NCBI GenBank assembly: GCA_030536145.1
Contig: JAUNQN010000003.1
Location: forward strand, 1 to 64,000
Origin: Akkermansia sp.
Lineage (GTDB): Bacteria > Verrucomicrobiota > Verrucomicrobiia > Verrucomicrobiales > Akkermansiaceae
DNA: 64,000 bases
Reading direction: 5' to 3'
The position numbers were made by a program, and so were the translations under genes. This document shows positions 1 to 7,132 of the stretch, in pieces. The notes below the pieces were generated by a model, which saw only the letters and a program-made list of their open reading frames with translations, was not told the DNA's origin and made no database searches. How positions within the stretch are numbered: position 1 is the first letter of the stretch; every line of letters begins with the position of its first letter.

Positions 1-4
1 GAAT

Positions 5-50
5 GTGTAACCTATGTGCCTGAACTAAAGTGTTACCTATGTCCGCGGTG
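5..50. mobile_element. Possible insertion-sequence end with tandem 20-bp repeats
   Basis: Two imperfect direct repeats lie at 5-24 (GTGTAACCTATGTGCCTGAA) and 31-50 (GTGTTACCTATGTCCGCGGT). Closely spaced repeats of this kind resemble the transposase-binding ends of IS21/IS481-type elements, so the window edge may cut such an element. No transposase gene is inside the window, and the family is an inference from the repeat pattern only. Confidence 0.35.
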
Positions 51-724
51 CACCGAATGCTTACACCCTCCCTCCCCTGCCAAAAGTCAACACAAATCCG
101 CATGAAAATCCACGTTACCATAGCCCCCTGAAGAGCACCACCCCGCGCGCAGCGCGCTAACCCCAGTCGCCACTAGGCGACGTCACCATCATCAGTCACG
201 GCGGCCTGTCTCGGCGTAGCAAGCGAGTGTCAGCGAGACGTGAAGCCGGAAAGCCGTGGGATTGTCCACGGTGGTACTGCCCTGCCGGGGCCCCCGCTAC
301 GCGGGGTAGTTCAACTACATCACCGCATTACCGATGGGATTGAACACACCTGCGCCTATGGTAACGGTGCGCCAGTCACCACATCTTCAGTGCTACGCCG
401 TGGCAGGCCCATGAAAATGCAATCGTCGGTGCGGTAGCACACCCGCCGCATAGGCGGGGTTGCCGAATTGGTAGTGCGGTAATGCAGGGGAACACCGCGA
501 ATCGGGGTTGCCCTCTCACGAGTGCATAGCGAGTCACTCCCATAGCTTGCGCTATGGGCTCACTACGGCAAGTACGAGCTCAAGCTGCCGGGACGACATG
601 GAGGAGCTGATGCCCGCCGCCATTCCGAAAGCGGAGGAGGAAGTCAAGACCGCGCAAATTTGACGTGCCTGCCCGTCATCAGTCCACCGAATGCCTGCAG
701 GGCACTCGTTGAATGCTTACTCTT
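51..724. other. Gene-poor, hairpin-rich stretch with short flanking repeats
   Basis: No convincing gene. Short perfect hairpins occur, for example GTCGCC/GGCGAC near 167-182, CCCCCGC/GCGGGG near 291-306 and CCCATAGC/GCTATGGG at 539-558. CACCGAATGCTTAC at 51-64 reappears as two halves, CACCGAATGC at 685-694 and GAATGCTTAC at 711-720, so the block is flanked by short direct repeats. An open frame ending at about 663 encodes an acidic C-terminus (MEELMPAAIPKAEEEVK) that could be a decayed gene end. The block looks like mobile-element debris, but this is not proven. Confidence 0.4.
434..498 (+). repeat. Copy 1 of a structured motif also found at 50070
   Basis: GTAGCACACCCGCC, a 6-base loop, GCGGG and TTGCCG form a hairpin. 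About 17 bases later comes a second stem, GCGGT/ACCGC (476-480 with 494-498). The same layout, with the first 14 bases identical and a different second stem, occurs at 50070-50134. Either strand could be the functional one. Confidence 0.4.
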
Positions 725-1225
725 TTACCCTACTGAACTGATTGAATTATAAAGAGCAGTCCGCCAATTGTCCGCCATTTGTTCAGTCAGTTTTCCTTTG
801 TCTACGAGATATTGAGTGGTAGATAAAACAGTTTGCTCCATTCCCTCTCCGATGGGGCTCAGGAGCCCTCTGTGCACGTGAAAACGACCTGTTGAGACCA
901 AATCCCATGCGAATTTGTTCAACAAAATGGCAACAACAATATCGGGATTTCCTGTATCATACAATCCATCTCCTTTAAGACCTTTTTCAATAGCTTCTTG
1001 TATCCGCTTATCCTCCAAAATCTTGAGAATTTTATCTTCCACTATTTGAATGCCGCGTTTCTGAGCCCACGGATGATTATTCGTTCGTAGTTTATGCTTT
1101 GCGATTTCTAGGGGATTAGAGGCAGCTTCGAGACCGGAGCGTTTACCCGACATAAAAGCCACGCTCACGGCTACAACTACGCCAATAACGCAAATGACTG
1201 TAATTACAATGATTATAGGAGACAT
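725..1225 (-). CDS. Hypothetical membrane-anchored protein
   Basis: 166 residues. The first ~25 residues form one strongly hydrophobic helix (IIIVITVICVIGVVVAVSVAF) followed by a basic SGKRSG stretch, as expected for an N-terminal signal anchor. The rest is soluble and mixed helical, with no motif I recognise. Base composition is clearly more AT-rich than the rest of the window and codons are less G/C-ended, which together with the adjacent mobile-element-like DNA suggests acquired DNA. A promoter at 1270-1298 would give a leader of about 38 bases. No partner gene is in the same unit. Confidence 0.6.
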   Translation of the reverse strand: MSPIIIVITVICVIGVVVAVSVAFMSGKRSGLEAASNPLEIAKHKLRTNNHPWAQKRGIQIVEDKILKILEDKRIQEAIEKGLKGDGLYDTGNPDIVVAILLNKFAWDLVSTGRFHVHRGLLSPIGEGMEQTVLSTTQYLVDKGKLTEQMADNWRTALYNSISSVG

Positions 1226-1269
1226 GATAAAAAACTAGCTCGCAAACACCATGCCTGCGCGCGTTATAG

Positions 1270-1298
1270 AGTTTACGCCCAAGCGTCGAGGGAGTCAA
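1270..1298 (-). promoter_or_regulatory. Promoter of the 725-1225 gene
   Basis: On the minus strand TTGACT (1298-1293), 17 bases, then TAAACT (1275-1270). It is about 45 bases upstream of the ATG. Confidence 0.5.
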
Positions 1299-1329
1299 TT
1301 TCAAAGTGCAAAAACCAGATTTTTTGACT

Positions 1330-1438
1330 AAAAAACCCCGGTCGGGAACCGGGGTCTACAGACGGGTAACACGGCGTTCGTGCCCAATTTACTCGCACAG
1401 GCTTCTTGGCGCCACCAGCGCAAGGTGCCGTCTGGGCC
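1330..1438 (-). ncRNA. Candidate small structured RNA
   Basis: A predicted transcript of about 105 bases starts 6-8 bases after a good promoter (1442-1470). It opens with CAGACGG, which pairs perfectly with CCGTCTG near the 3' end (plus positions 1428-1434 with 1359-1365). It ends in a strong intrinsic terminator, stem CCCCGGT/ACCGGGG (1336-1342 with 1348-1354) followed by six T on the minus strand. Internal pairs CACC/GGTG and GGCG/CGCC suggest a multi-branched fold. It does not match tRNA, tmRNA, SRP RNA or RNase P as I know them. An open frame also crosses it, but the pairing and signals favour RNA. Confidence 0.5.
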
Positions 1439-1441
1439 TTC

Positions 1442-1470
1442 ACACTACCACCGCCCCTGCCCCAAGTCAA
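1442..1470 (-). promoter_or_regulatory. Promoter of the candidate small RNA
   Basis: Minus strand TTGACT (1470-1465), exactly 17 bases ending in TGG, then TAGTGT (1447-1442). Same extended -10 design as the protein-gene promoters of this window. Confidence 0.5.
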
Positions 1471-1623
1471 TACCAAACCGCAAGAAAAAACGGGCTCAAC
1501 GTAACAGACGCAGACCTGCCTACAAGATACGCCCAATGACGGACATCTGCCCGCGAGTGAGATTATTTTCCTGCGGGACGGTGGAGGAAGATTGCCCCCG
1601 GCAGAAGGCGGCGGGAGCACACG

Positions 1624-2820
1624 TCACTTCTTCCGGCGGCCGACGGCCTTCTCCAGCAGGGCCACCAGGGCATCATCCCGCTTCAGCTCCAGGGCGTGGT
1701 CTGCAGGGGTGTGGCCGGCATCGTCCTCCGCCAAGGGATTTGCCCCGGCTTGCAGCAGCAGCTCCGCCACGGGCACGCCGGAGGCATAATGGAGGGCCGT
1801 CCAGCCGTCGCAGTCTTCTACCTCCGTGGCAGCGCCATGCTCCAGCAGCAGCCGGACCATGTCCGCATCATCCTCAAACACTGCAGTCATGAGAGCGGTC
1901 TTGCCGCCTTCGTAAGCGGCGCCATCCACATCCGCACCATAGCGCAGCAAAAGGCCGGCCATAGGCAGGGAGCCTAATCCTGCAGCCAATTCGAGCGGAA
2001 ACTCAAACGCCGCCGTAAGAGCCCCCGGGTCCACCCCATGCTGCAGCAGGCACTCTGCGGCCTGCAGGCTGTTGTGCCTGATAGCGGTACCCAGGGCGCT
2101 GCAGTCCTCTATGTCATCGGAGCCGTCATGGGAATACGGGTTCACCCCGCTCTCCAGCAGCCAAGCACACATGGGGGCATAATCACCGCGCGCAGCGGCA
2201 TGCAGGGCGGCGGGGCAATCCTGCACACGCACGCCGACCTGCTCCAGGCGGATGGCCAACTCCACGCGGCCGTACAAGCCCGCCCACACCAGGGGGGCTA
2301 TACCCTCCGCATCCGCCTGTGCGGCATCTGCGCCACCAGCCAGCAGGGTCTCCACCTCATCCGCCTGCCCGCGCACCACGGCGTAGGAGAGCGGCGGCAT
2401 GAGGTACGGAGCCTGTACCCCCAGCCCAGCCAGCAGCTCCACGGTCTCCGTACTGCCGGAGCGGCACGCCTCATACATCAGCCCCCCTGCCCCGTCGCCA
2501 CACAAATCAAGAGCCGCCCCGGAATCCAGCAGCAGGCGGACAACGGCAGCGTTTCCACAGGCCACTGCATTGATGAGCGGCGTCTCCCGACCATACACGT
2601 TCGCACGGGTTTCCCGTGCAGCATCCGGGTCCGCCCCAGCGCATATAAGCAGCTGTACAAGCTCCGTGTCATTATACTGGCAGGCACCCATCAGTGCCGT
2701 CTCCCCATAGGATGTGCGGGCGGTGGCATCCGCGCCGCGGGCAAGCAGCCGGCGCACCTCCTCACGCTCGCCTGCATAGGCAGCACTTACCAGCGCTTCA
2801 TGTAGGGACTCTTGTGCCAT
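1624..2820 (-). CDS. Ankyrin-repeat protein
   Basis: 398 residues made almost entirely of ankyrin repeats, seen as recurring G-TALM-A, VRLLLxxGA and LLEHGA patterns, for example near residues 45-60, 75-90 and again after residue 290. No signal peptide or membrane segment, so probably a cytoplasmic protein-binding scaffold; the partner is unknown. An in-frame ATG seven codons upstream lies before the expected transcription start: the -10 box TACACT ends seven bases before the second ATG, so MAQES is taken as the start and the mRNA as leaderless. It stands alone, bounded upstream by the rplQ terminator. Confidence 0.85.
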   Translation of the reverse strand: MAQESLHEALVSAAYAGEREEVRRLLARGADATARTSYGETALMGACQYNDTELVQLLICAGADPDAARETRANVYGRETPLINAVACGNAAVVRLLLDSGAALDLCGDGAGGLMYEACRSGSTETVELLAGLGVQAPYLMPPLSYAVVRGQADEVETLLAGGADAAQADAEGIAPLVWAGLYGRVELAIRLEQVGVRVQDCPAALHAAARGDYAPMCAWLLESGVNPYSHDGSDDIEDCSALGTAIRHNSLQAAECLLQHGVDPGALTAAFEFPLELAAGLGSLPMAGLLLRYGADVDGAAYEGGKTALMTAVFEDDADMVRLLLEHGAATEVEDCDGWTALHYASGVPVAELLLQAGANPLAEDDAGHTPADHALELKRDDALVALLEKAVGRRKK

Positions 2821-2827
2821 GCCACGG

Positions 2828-2857
2828 AGTGTAGCACACATACCCCGCAGGGGGCAA
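2828..2857 (-). promoter_or_regulatory. Promoter of the ankyrin gene, deciding its start
   Basis: TTGCCC (2857-2852), 18 bases, TACACT (2833-2828), then seven bases to the ATG at 2820. This predicts a leaderless mRNA and excludes the upstream ATG at 2841. Confidence 0.55.
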
Positions 2858-2860
2858 GGT

Positions 2861-2904
2861 AAAAAAGGGTTCCCTCCCCCGCCGGGCGGCGGGAGAGGGA
2901 ACGC
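2861..2904 (-). terminator. Terminator of the rpoA-rplQ unit
   Basis: A long GC-rich hairpin, GTTCCCTC..GCC with GGCGGG..GGGAAC, followed on the minus strand by a run of T (plus A run at 2861-2866). It sits just downstream of the rplQ stop. Confidence 0.8.
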
Positions 2905-2932
2905 GGAATAAGGTTGGTGATACCTCCGGGGT

Positions 2933-3391
2933 TTACTCGGCGGCGGGAGCCTCGGTGGTCTCGGCGGCGGTGGAACCGGTGGAGGTGGTGGTGGCGGGGG
3001 CCACGGGAGCGCTAAGCTGGGGCAGGTCGATGATCTCGATGATAGCCATGGGGGCGCTGTCCGTCTTGCGCTGGCCGAGCTTCACGATGCGGGTGTAGCC
3101 ACCCTGGCGGGCGCCGCCCTCGCGGTTCTTGATGGCGTCGGCCACCTCGGTGAAGAGCTTGGCGACCACCTTGGGCTGGGGCAGGGTTGCAAGCACCTGG
3201 TTGCGGGCGTGCTGGCTGTCCTTCAGGCCGAGGGTGATGAGCTTCTCCACGTAGGGGCGGAGGGCCTTGGCCTTGGCGAGGGTGGTGGTGATGCGGCCGT
3301 TGCTGATAAGGCTGCAGGCCTGGTTGGCCATCATGGCCTTGCGGTGGGATGCCGTGCGCTGAAGCTTGGCTTTCTTAACTCCGTGTCTCAT
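2933..3391 (-). CDS. rplQ: 50S ribosomal protein L17
   Basis: 152 residues. The start MRHGVKKAKLQRTASHRKAM is the typical L17 N-terminus, and the core (NQACSLISNGRITTTLAKAK, later GGYTRIVKLGQRKTDSAPMA) matches the family. Bacterial L17 is usually nearer 120-130 residues; the excess is an Ala/Thr/Ser-rich C-terminal tail of about 25 residues rich in TST and AAET. It follows rpoA by 37 bases in the same direction and ends at a strong terminator, so the two form one transcription unit. No Shine-Dalgarno sequence precedes the ATG. Confidence 0.97.
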   Translation of the reverse strand: MRHGVKKAKLQRTASHRKAMMANQACSLISNGRITTTLAKAKALRPYVEKLITLGLKDSQHARNQVLATLPQPKVVAKLFTEVADAIKNREGGARQGGYTRIVKLGQRKTDSAPMAIIEIIDLPQLSAPVAPATTTSTGSTAAETTEAPAAE

Positions 3392-3428
3392 AGTATGTGC
3401 TTAGGTTAGAATTGTTGTGGTTGTGTCT

Positions 3429-4553
3429 TTACTCGTCGTCGTCGTCGAAGGCGTCGATGTTGTGGGTAATAAGGGCCTGGAGGTCGGTGCCGCGCACCTC
3501 GTCGCCGGCATCGCGCAGGCGGGCGCCGCCGTTGGCGGGAGCCAGGAGCTTGGCATCAAACTGCATGCCCAAGGACAGGCCGTGCTGCACGAGCTTGTCC
3601 TTGATTTCGTTGAGGGACTTCTTGCCGAAGTTGCGGTACTTGAGCATTTCGGCCTCGGTCTTCATGGCCAGCTGGCCAACGGTGGTGATGTTGGCGTTGT
3701 TCAGGCAGTTGGCGGCACGCACGGAGAGCTCGATTTCGTTCACGCTCATGTTGAGCAGCTTGCGGAGCTGGGCGGTGTTGCCGGACTCCTCGGCGGCGGA
3801 GGACTTGTCGAACTCCACGCTGCGGCTGTCGCTGTCCACGAACACGTCCAGGTGGTGGCGCAGGATGCTGGCAGCCTGCAGCATGGCATCGTCGGCGCTC
3901 ACGCGGCCGTCGGTCCACACGTCCAGGATGAGCTTGTCAAACTCGGTCATCTGGCCTACACGGGCGTTGTCCACCGCGTACTTCACGCGGGTCACAGGGG
4001 AGAAGATGGAATCAATGGGGATGACGCCGATGGGGCGGTCCTTGTCGTTGTTGTCCTCGGCGGTGTGGAAACCGCGGCCCACGTTGACCTCGAAATCGCA
4101 GTCAAAGATGGTGTTCTGGTCAAGGTGGCAGATAACCTGGTCCTTGTTGACCACGGTGTACATGTGGTCCTCCTTGATATCAGCGGCGGTAACGGCGCCC
4201 TGCTTGGTAACGCGGAGGGAAATGGTGCGGGGCTCCTTGCCGTGGTGGATGAACTTGACCTTCTTGAGGTTGAGGATGATTTCCGTGACGTCCTCCACCA
4301 CACCGGGGAGGGAGGTGAACTCATGCTGTGCACCGGCGATGCGGACGCTGGTGATAGCGGCACCTTCCAGGGAGCTCAGGAGCACGCGGCGCAGGGAGTT
4401 GCCGAGCGTGTGGCCGAAACCGGTCTCGATGGGTTCCGCGATGAAAGTGATATGGTTGGGGTCTTCCGGGTCCTCGATGCGCTCGAGGCGGTTCGGAATC
4501 TCGAAGTGGGCCAGCTTGATGACCCCGTTATCTTTGATTTCTTCTTCAGACAT
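3429..4553 (-). CDS. rpoA: DNA-directed RNA polymerase subunit alpha
   Basis: 374 residues. The N-terminal dimerisation domain contains EPIETGFGHTLGNSLRRVLL near residues 40-60 and the C-terminal domain contains the DNA/activator-binding helices (ELSVRAANCLNNANITTVGQL, LKYRNFGKKSLNEIKDKL). The tail ends in an acidic DAFDDDDE. The longer frame from 4706 is rejected because the promoter at 4645-4673 would start transcription near 4638, inside it; the start MSEEEIKDN gives a leader of about 85 bases. The gene is followed by rplQ but is not preceded by rpsD, rpsK or rpsM, so the usual alpha operon is split here. Confidence 0.97.
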   Translation of the reverse strand: MSEEEIKDNGVIKLAHFEIPNRLERIEDPEDPNHITFIAEPIETGFGHTLGNSLRRVLLSSLEGAAITSVRIAGAQHEFTSLPGVVEDVTEIILNLKKVKFIHHGKEPRTISLRVTKQGAVTAADIKEDHMYTVVNKDQVICHLDQNTIFDCDFEVNVGRGFHTAEDNNDKDRPIGVIPIDSIFSPVTRVKYAVDNARVGQMTEFDKLILDVWTDGRVSADDAMLQAASILRHHLDVFVDSDSRSVEFDKSSAAEESGNTAQLRKLLNMSVNEIELSVRAANCLNNANITTVGQLAMKTEAEMLKYRNFGKKSLNEIKDKLVQHGLSLGMQFDAKLLAPANGGARLRDAGDEVRGTDLQALITHNIDAFDDDDE

Positions 4554-4644
4554 AGTAGTGATTGACCGGGTTTCCCCCCATGCGGGCTCTGCTTCCGTGG
4601 AAAAGGAGGACCGACGGCCGGATTTGGTAAACCCGCGCGGGGAA

Positions 4645-4673
4645 AGGATACCTGTTCTGCGCTGACATGGCAA
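4645..4673 (-). promoter_or_regulatory. rpoA-rplQ promoter
   Basis: TTGCCA (4673-4668), 17 bases, TATCCT (4650-4645) on the minus strand. It gives rpoA its own promoter and rules out the longer N-terminal reading. Confidence 0.6.
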
Positions 4674-4733
4674 GCCTTTTTTGGCAATTCTGTCATACTG
4701 GGCCAAGTTTTTTTACAGATTGTGCGCCAAGTG

Positions 4734-4768
4734 AAAAAAAGCGCTCCCTGCGCGGGGGCAGGGAGCGC
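4734..4768 (-). terminator. Terminator after mrp
   Basis: Perfect 11-bp stem GCGCTCCCTGC/GCAGGGAGCGC (4741-4751 with 4758-4768) followed by seven T on the minus strand. It closes the operon that begins at the PBP gene. Confidence 0.9.
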
Positions 4769-4793
4769 GGTGAAAGGTGTGTGCGGGGGGGGC

Positions 4794-5870
4794 TTACTCT
4801 CCCATCACGCTGGCGAGCATCTGGGCTATGCCGTGGAAGGCGGCGGCCACCTGGTTCCGGCCGGGGTCTTCCAGGGCCACGGGGTGGCCCTCGTCTCCGC
4901 AGGAGCGGGTGGAGATGTCCAGCGGCACCTTGCCCAGCAGGGGCACGCCGAGTTTCTGGGCCTCGCGCTCGCCGCCGCCTTCTCCGAAGATGTTGTACAC
5001 CAGTCCGTCGCTGGGGCAGACGAAGTAGCTCATGTTCTCGATGATGCCGAGGATGGGGGTGTTCACGCGCTCAAAGAGGCCCACGGCCTTGCGGGCGTCG
5101 ATGAGGGCGACCTCCTGCGGGGTGGTGACGATGACGGCACCGGAGAGGTCCACGGTCTGCACGATGGTGAGCTGGATATCACCGGTGCCCGGGGGCATGT
5201 CCAGGATAAGGAAGTCCAGCCCGCCCCAGTCCACGTCACGCAGGAACTGCTGCACGTAGCGGGTGGCCAGGGGGCCGCGCACGGCCACGGGGGCGGCCTC
5301 GTCCACCAGCAGGCCCATGGAGAGCAGCTTGATGCCGTGAGCCTCCACCGGCAGGAACTGCTCCTTTTCAGAGCAGCCGGGGCGCTCCTTGGTGCCGAAC
5401 ATGAGCGCCATGGAGGGGCCGTAGATATCCAGGTCCAGCAGGCCGGTGCGGTAGCCCAGGCGGCTGAGCGCCACGGCCAGGTTGGCGGAGACGGTGCTCT
5501 TGCCCACGCCGCCCTTGCCGGAGGCCACGGCGATGATGTGCTTCACGCCGGGCACGCTGGATTTCCAGTCGGCTGGGTCGTCGTTGGGGCCCTTGGCCTT
5601 CTTCTGCTCCGGGGCGTGGTGCTCAATGTTCACATCCAGCTTGGCCAGGCCGGGGAGTTCCTTGATGACGGCCATCACGTTCTCGTAGATGTAGCGCGGC
5701 ACGTCGCCGTTGCGGCTCTCCACGATGAGGTCCACCGTCACGTGGCCCTCCGGGGTCACCTGGATGTTCTTGACGAGACCGAAGGAGACGATATCACGGC
5801 TGAAGCCGGGATATTTCACCGTGGTGAGCGCGGCGCGTATCAGTTCCGGGGTTAATTTGGGTTCAGACAT
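4794..5870 (-). CDS. Mrp/ApbC-type P-loop iron-sulfur carrier
   Basis: 358 residues. An N-terminal MIP18/DUF59-like domain (about 1-85) is followed by a Mrp ATPase with the deviant Walker A GKGGVGKST at 118-126, LDLDIYGPS at 145-153 and DMPPGTGD at 224-231. The family carries a bridging Fe-S cluster on a C-terminal CxxC and delivers it to target proteins. Here that site reads NMSYFVCPSDG: Cys285 is present but the second Cys is replaced, so classical cluster binding is doubtful. It is the last gene of the operon, ten bases after terC and in the same unit as sufS, which fits a role in iron-sulfur metabolism. Confidence 0.9.
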   Translation of the reverse strand: MSEPKLTPELIRAALTTVKYPGFSRDIVSFGLVKNIQVTPEGHVTVDLIVESRNGDVPRYIYENVMAVIKELPGLAKLDVNIEHHAPEQKKAKGPNDDPADWKSSVPGVKHIIAVASGKGGVGKSTVSANLAVALSRLGYRTGLLDLDIYGPSMALMFGTKERPGCSEKEQFLPVEAHGIKLLSMGLLVDEAAPVAVRGPLATRYVQQFLRDVDWGGLDFLILDMPPGTGDIQLTIVQTVDLSGAVIVTTPQEVALIDARKAVGLFERVNTPILGIIENMSYFVCPSDGLVYNIFGEGGGEREAQKLGVPLLGKVPLDISTRSCGDEGHPVALEDPGRNQVAAAFHGIAQMLASVMGE

Positions 5871-5879
5871 AAGAGGTAA

Positions 5880-6743
5880 TCAGTTCTTGGCAGGGGATTT
5901 CTTGAAGCGCTTCCAGGGCATGACGATGGATTCCACCACCCAGGTGAAGGCGGTGCAGCAGGCGCGGAACACGTACACCGCCGGGTGCAGCAGCGCGCGC
6001 AGCCACTGCACGCGCTCATACAGCAGGCTCAGCACCACAATGGAGCAGATGACGCTGAACTTGAACACGATGCCCATGTGGAAATGGATATCCGCCTGCT
6101 CCAGCGCCAGCTCCGTGCAGAGCGCGGCACCCACAAAGCCTACCAGCAGGAAGGCCGTGTAGTTCAGGATAGGGTGCTTCTCTATAATGGTGATGCACCA
6201 GCCGGCCACCACCCGCAGGGCGGCAATGCCGATGAACACGCCGGAGCAGACCACCCAGATGTGCAGGCTCTCCGGGATTTCCGTGACGTTGTTCACCATG
6301 CCCACGGCGGCCACCACGTTGTCCAGGGAGAGGGAGAGGTCCATCAGCTCAATGCCCAGCACGGTCATGAGGAAGGATTTGCCCACGCGGGCGGCGTGGG
6401 ACCCGTGCTCCTGCTCCTCCGCCGGGTGGAGCTGCACATGCTTGCAGCCCAGGTAGATGAGGTAGAGGGCGCCGAACCACTTGACCCACATGTTGTGCAT
6501 GAGCCAGGCCACCAGTGCCAGGGCAATGCCGCGGAAGGTGTACGCGCCCGCCAGGCCCCAGCGCAGGGCGGATTTCTGCTGGTGCTTGGGCAGCTGGGCG
6601 GCCATGGCGGCAATACCCAGCGCGTTGTCCACGGAAAGCAGGCCCTCTATCAGGATGAGGTTGAAAATCACCATGCCGCTGGCGGAAAGGAACGCCCCCA
6701 TATCCGGGATGCCCTGCCATGCCTCTGTGATTTCTTGGAACAT
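5880..6743 (-). CDS. TerC-family integral membrane protein
   Basis: 287 residues, mostly transmembrane helices. The family signature IEGLLSVDNALGIAAMA lies near residues 33-49 and a second acidic membrane motif, ELMDLSLSLDNVVAAV, in the middle of the protein. TerC/Alx relatives are linked to metal (manganese) efflux and tellurite resistance; the two membrane Asp-Asn motifs are the likely metal sites. Length is normal for the family. It is embedded in the sufS-mrp operon, with 21 bases before it and ten after it. No Shine-Dalgarno sequence is seen. The transported ion cannot be read from the sequence. Confidence 0.9.
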   Translation of the reverse strand: MFQEITEAWQGIPDMGAFLSASGMVIFNLILIEGLLSVDNALGIAAMAAQLPKHQQKSALRWGLAGAYTFRGIALALVAWLMHNMWVKWFGALYLIYLGCKHVQLHPAEEQEHGSHAARVGKSFLMTVLGIELMDLSLSLDNVVAAVGMVNNVTEIPESLHIWVVCSGVFIGIAALRVVAGWCITIIEKHPILNYTAFLLVGFVGAALCTELALEQADIHFHMGIVFKFSVICSIVVLSLLYERVQWLRALLHPAVYVFRACCTAFTWVVESIVMPWKRFKKSPAKN

Positions 6744-6764
6744 AAGCGTGTGCGGGTGGGGCTG

Positions 6765-7091
6765 TCAGGCACGGGAGAATTTCTCCACCTGGGTGGCGGC
6801 ACAGCGCACGCACTCCTGGCAGGGCACGCGGTTGGCGCCCTTCAGGTCACGGCAGCAGGTGGCACCGTTCACGGCGCGGAACCCCTCCACCATCTCCGCC
6901 GCCTTGTCCGGCAGCAGGCGCGTGGCGGCATACAGGGCGCCGCACATGCCCTCCGGCGCGCGGCCGCCGCCGCAGGCCTTCATCTCGTCCACCAGGTCCG
7001 TGCGGCCAAAGGCGGCGCAAACGGTCTGGGCGCAGTTGTACATGTGGGGCGGCTGGCGGAAGGTCTCCAGGGCTTTCTCTATGGCATTCAT
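6765..7091 (-). CDS. C_GCAxxG_C_C family protein
   Basis: 108 residues with the family's spaced cysteines: YNCAQTV near residue 20, ACGGG and GMCGAL in the middle, then CCRDLK and a C-terminal CQEC-VRC group. The family is thought to be redox-active or metal-binding and often sits near electron-transfer genes; its biochemical role is not established. The position between sufS and terC in one operon is compatible with sulfur or metal handling. The gap to the sufS stop contains a run of ten G on the plus strand (7111-7120). Confidence 0.85.
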   Translation of the reverse strand: MNAIEKALETFRQPPHMYNCAQTVCAAFGRTDLVDEMKACGGGRAPEGMCGALYAATRLLPDKAAEMVEGFRAVNGATCCRDLKGANRVPCQECVRCAATQVEKFSRA

Positions 7092-7132
7092 GGTTGTTCT
7101 CTGTGGTTAGGGGGGGGGGGGAGGTAAGGGGG

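Noticed and set aside
65-684. Retron, group II intron or diversity-generating element
   Set aside because: Dense hairpins suggested this, but no reverse transcriptase, domain V or template/variable repeat is present.
1273-1620. 115-codon frame on the minus strand
   Set aside because: It runs through the promoter, the closing stem and the terminator of the candidate RNA and has no family match.
2821-2841. Upstream ATG of the first ankyrin gene
   Set aside because: The -10 box overlaps this stretch; transcription would begin at the downstream ATG.
4554-4706. N-terminal extension of rpoA
   Set aside because: The rpoA promoter at 4645-4673 lies inside it, and the extension has no family match.
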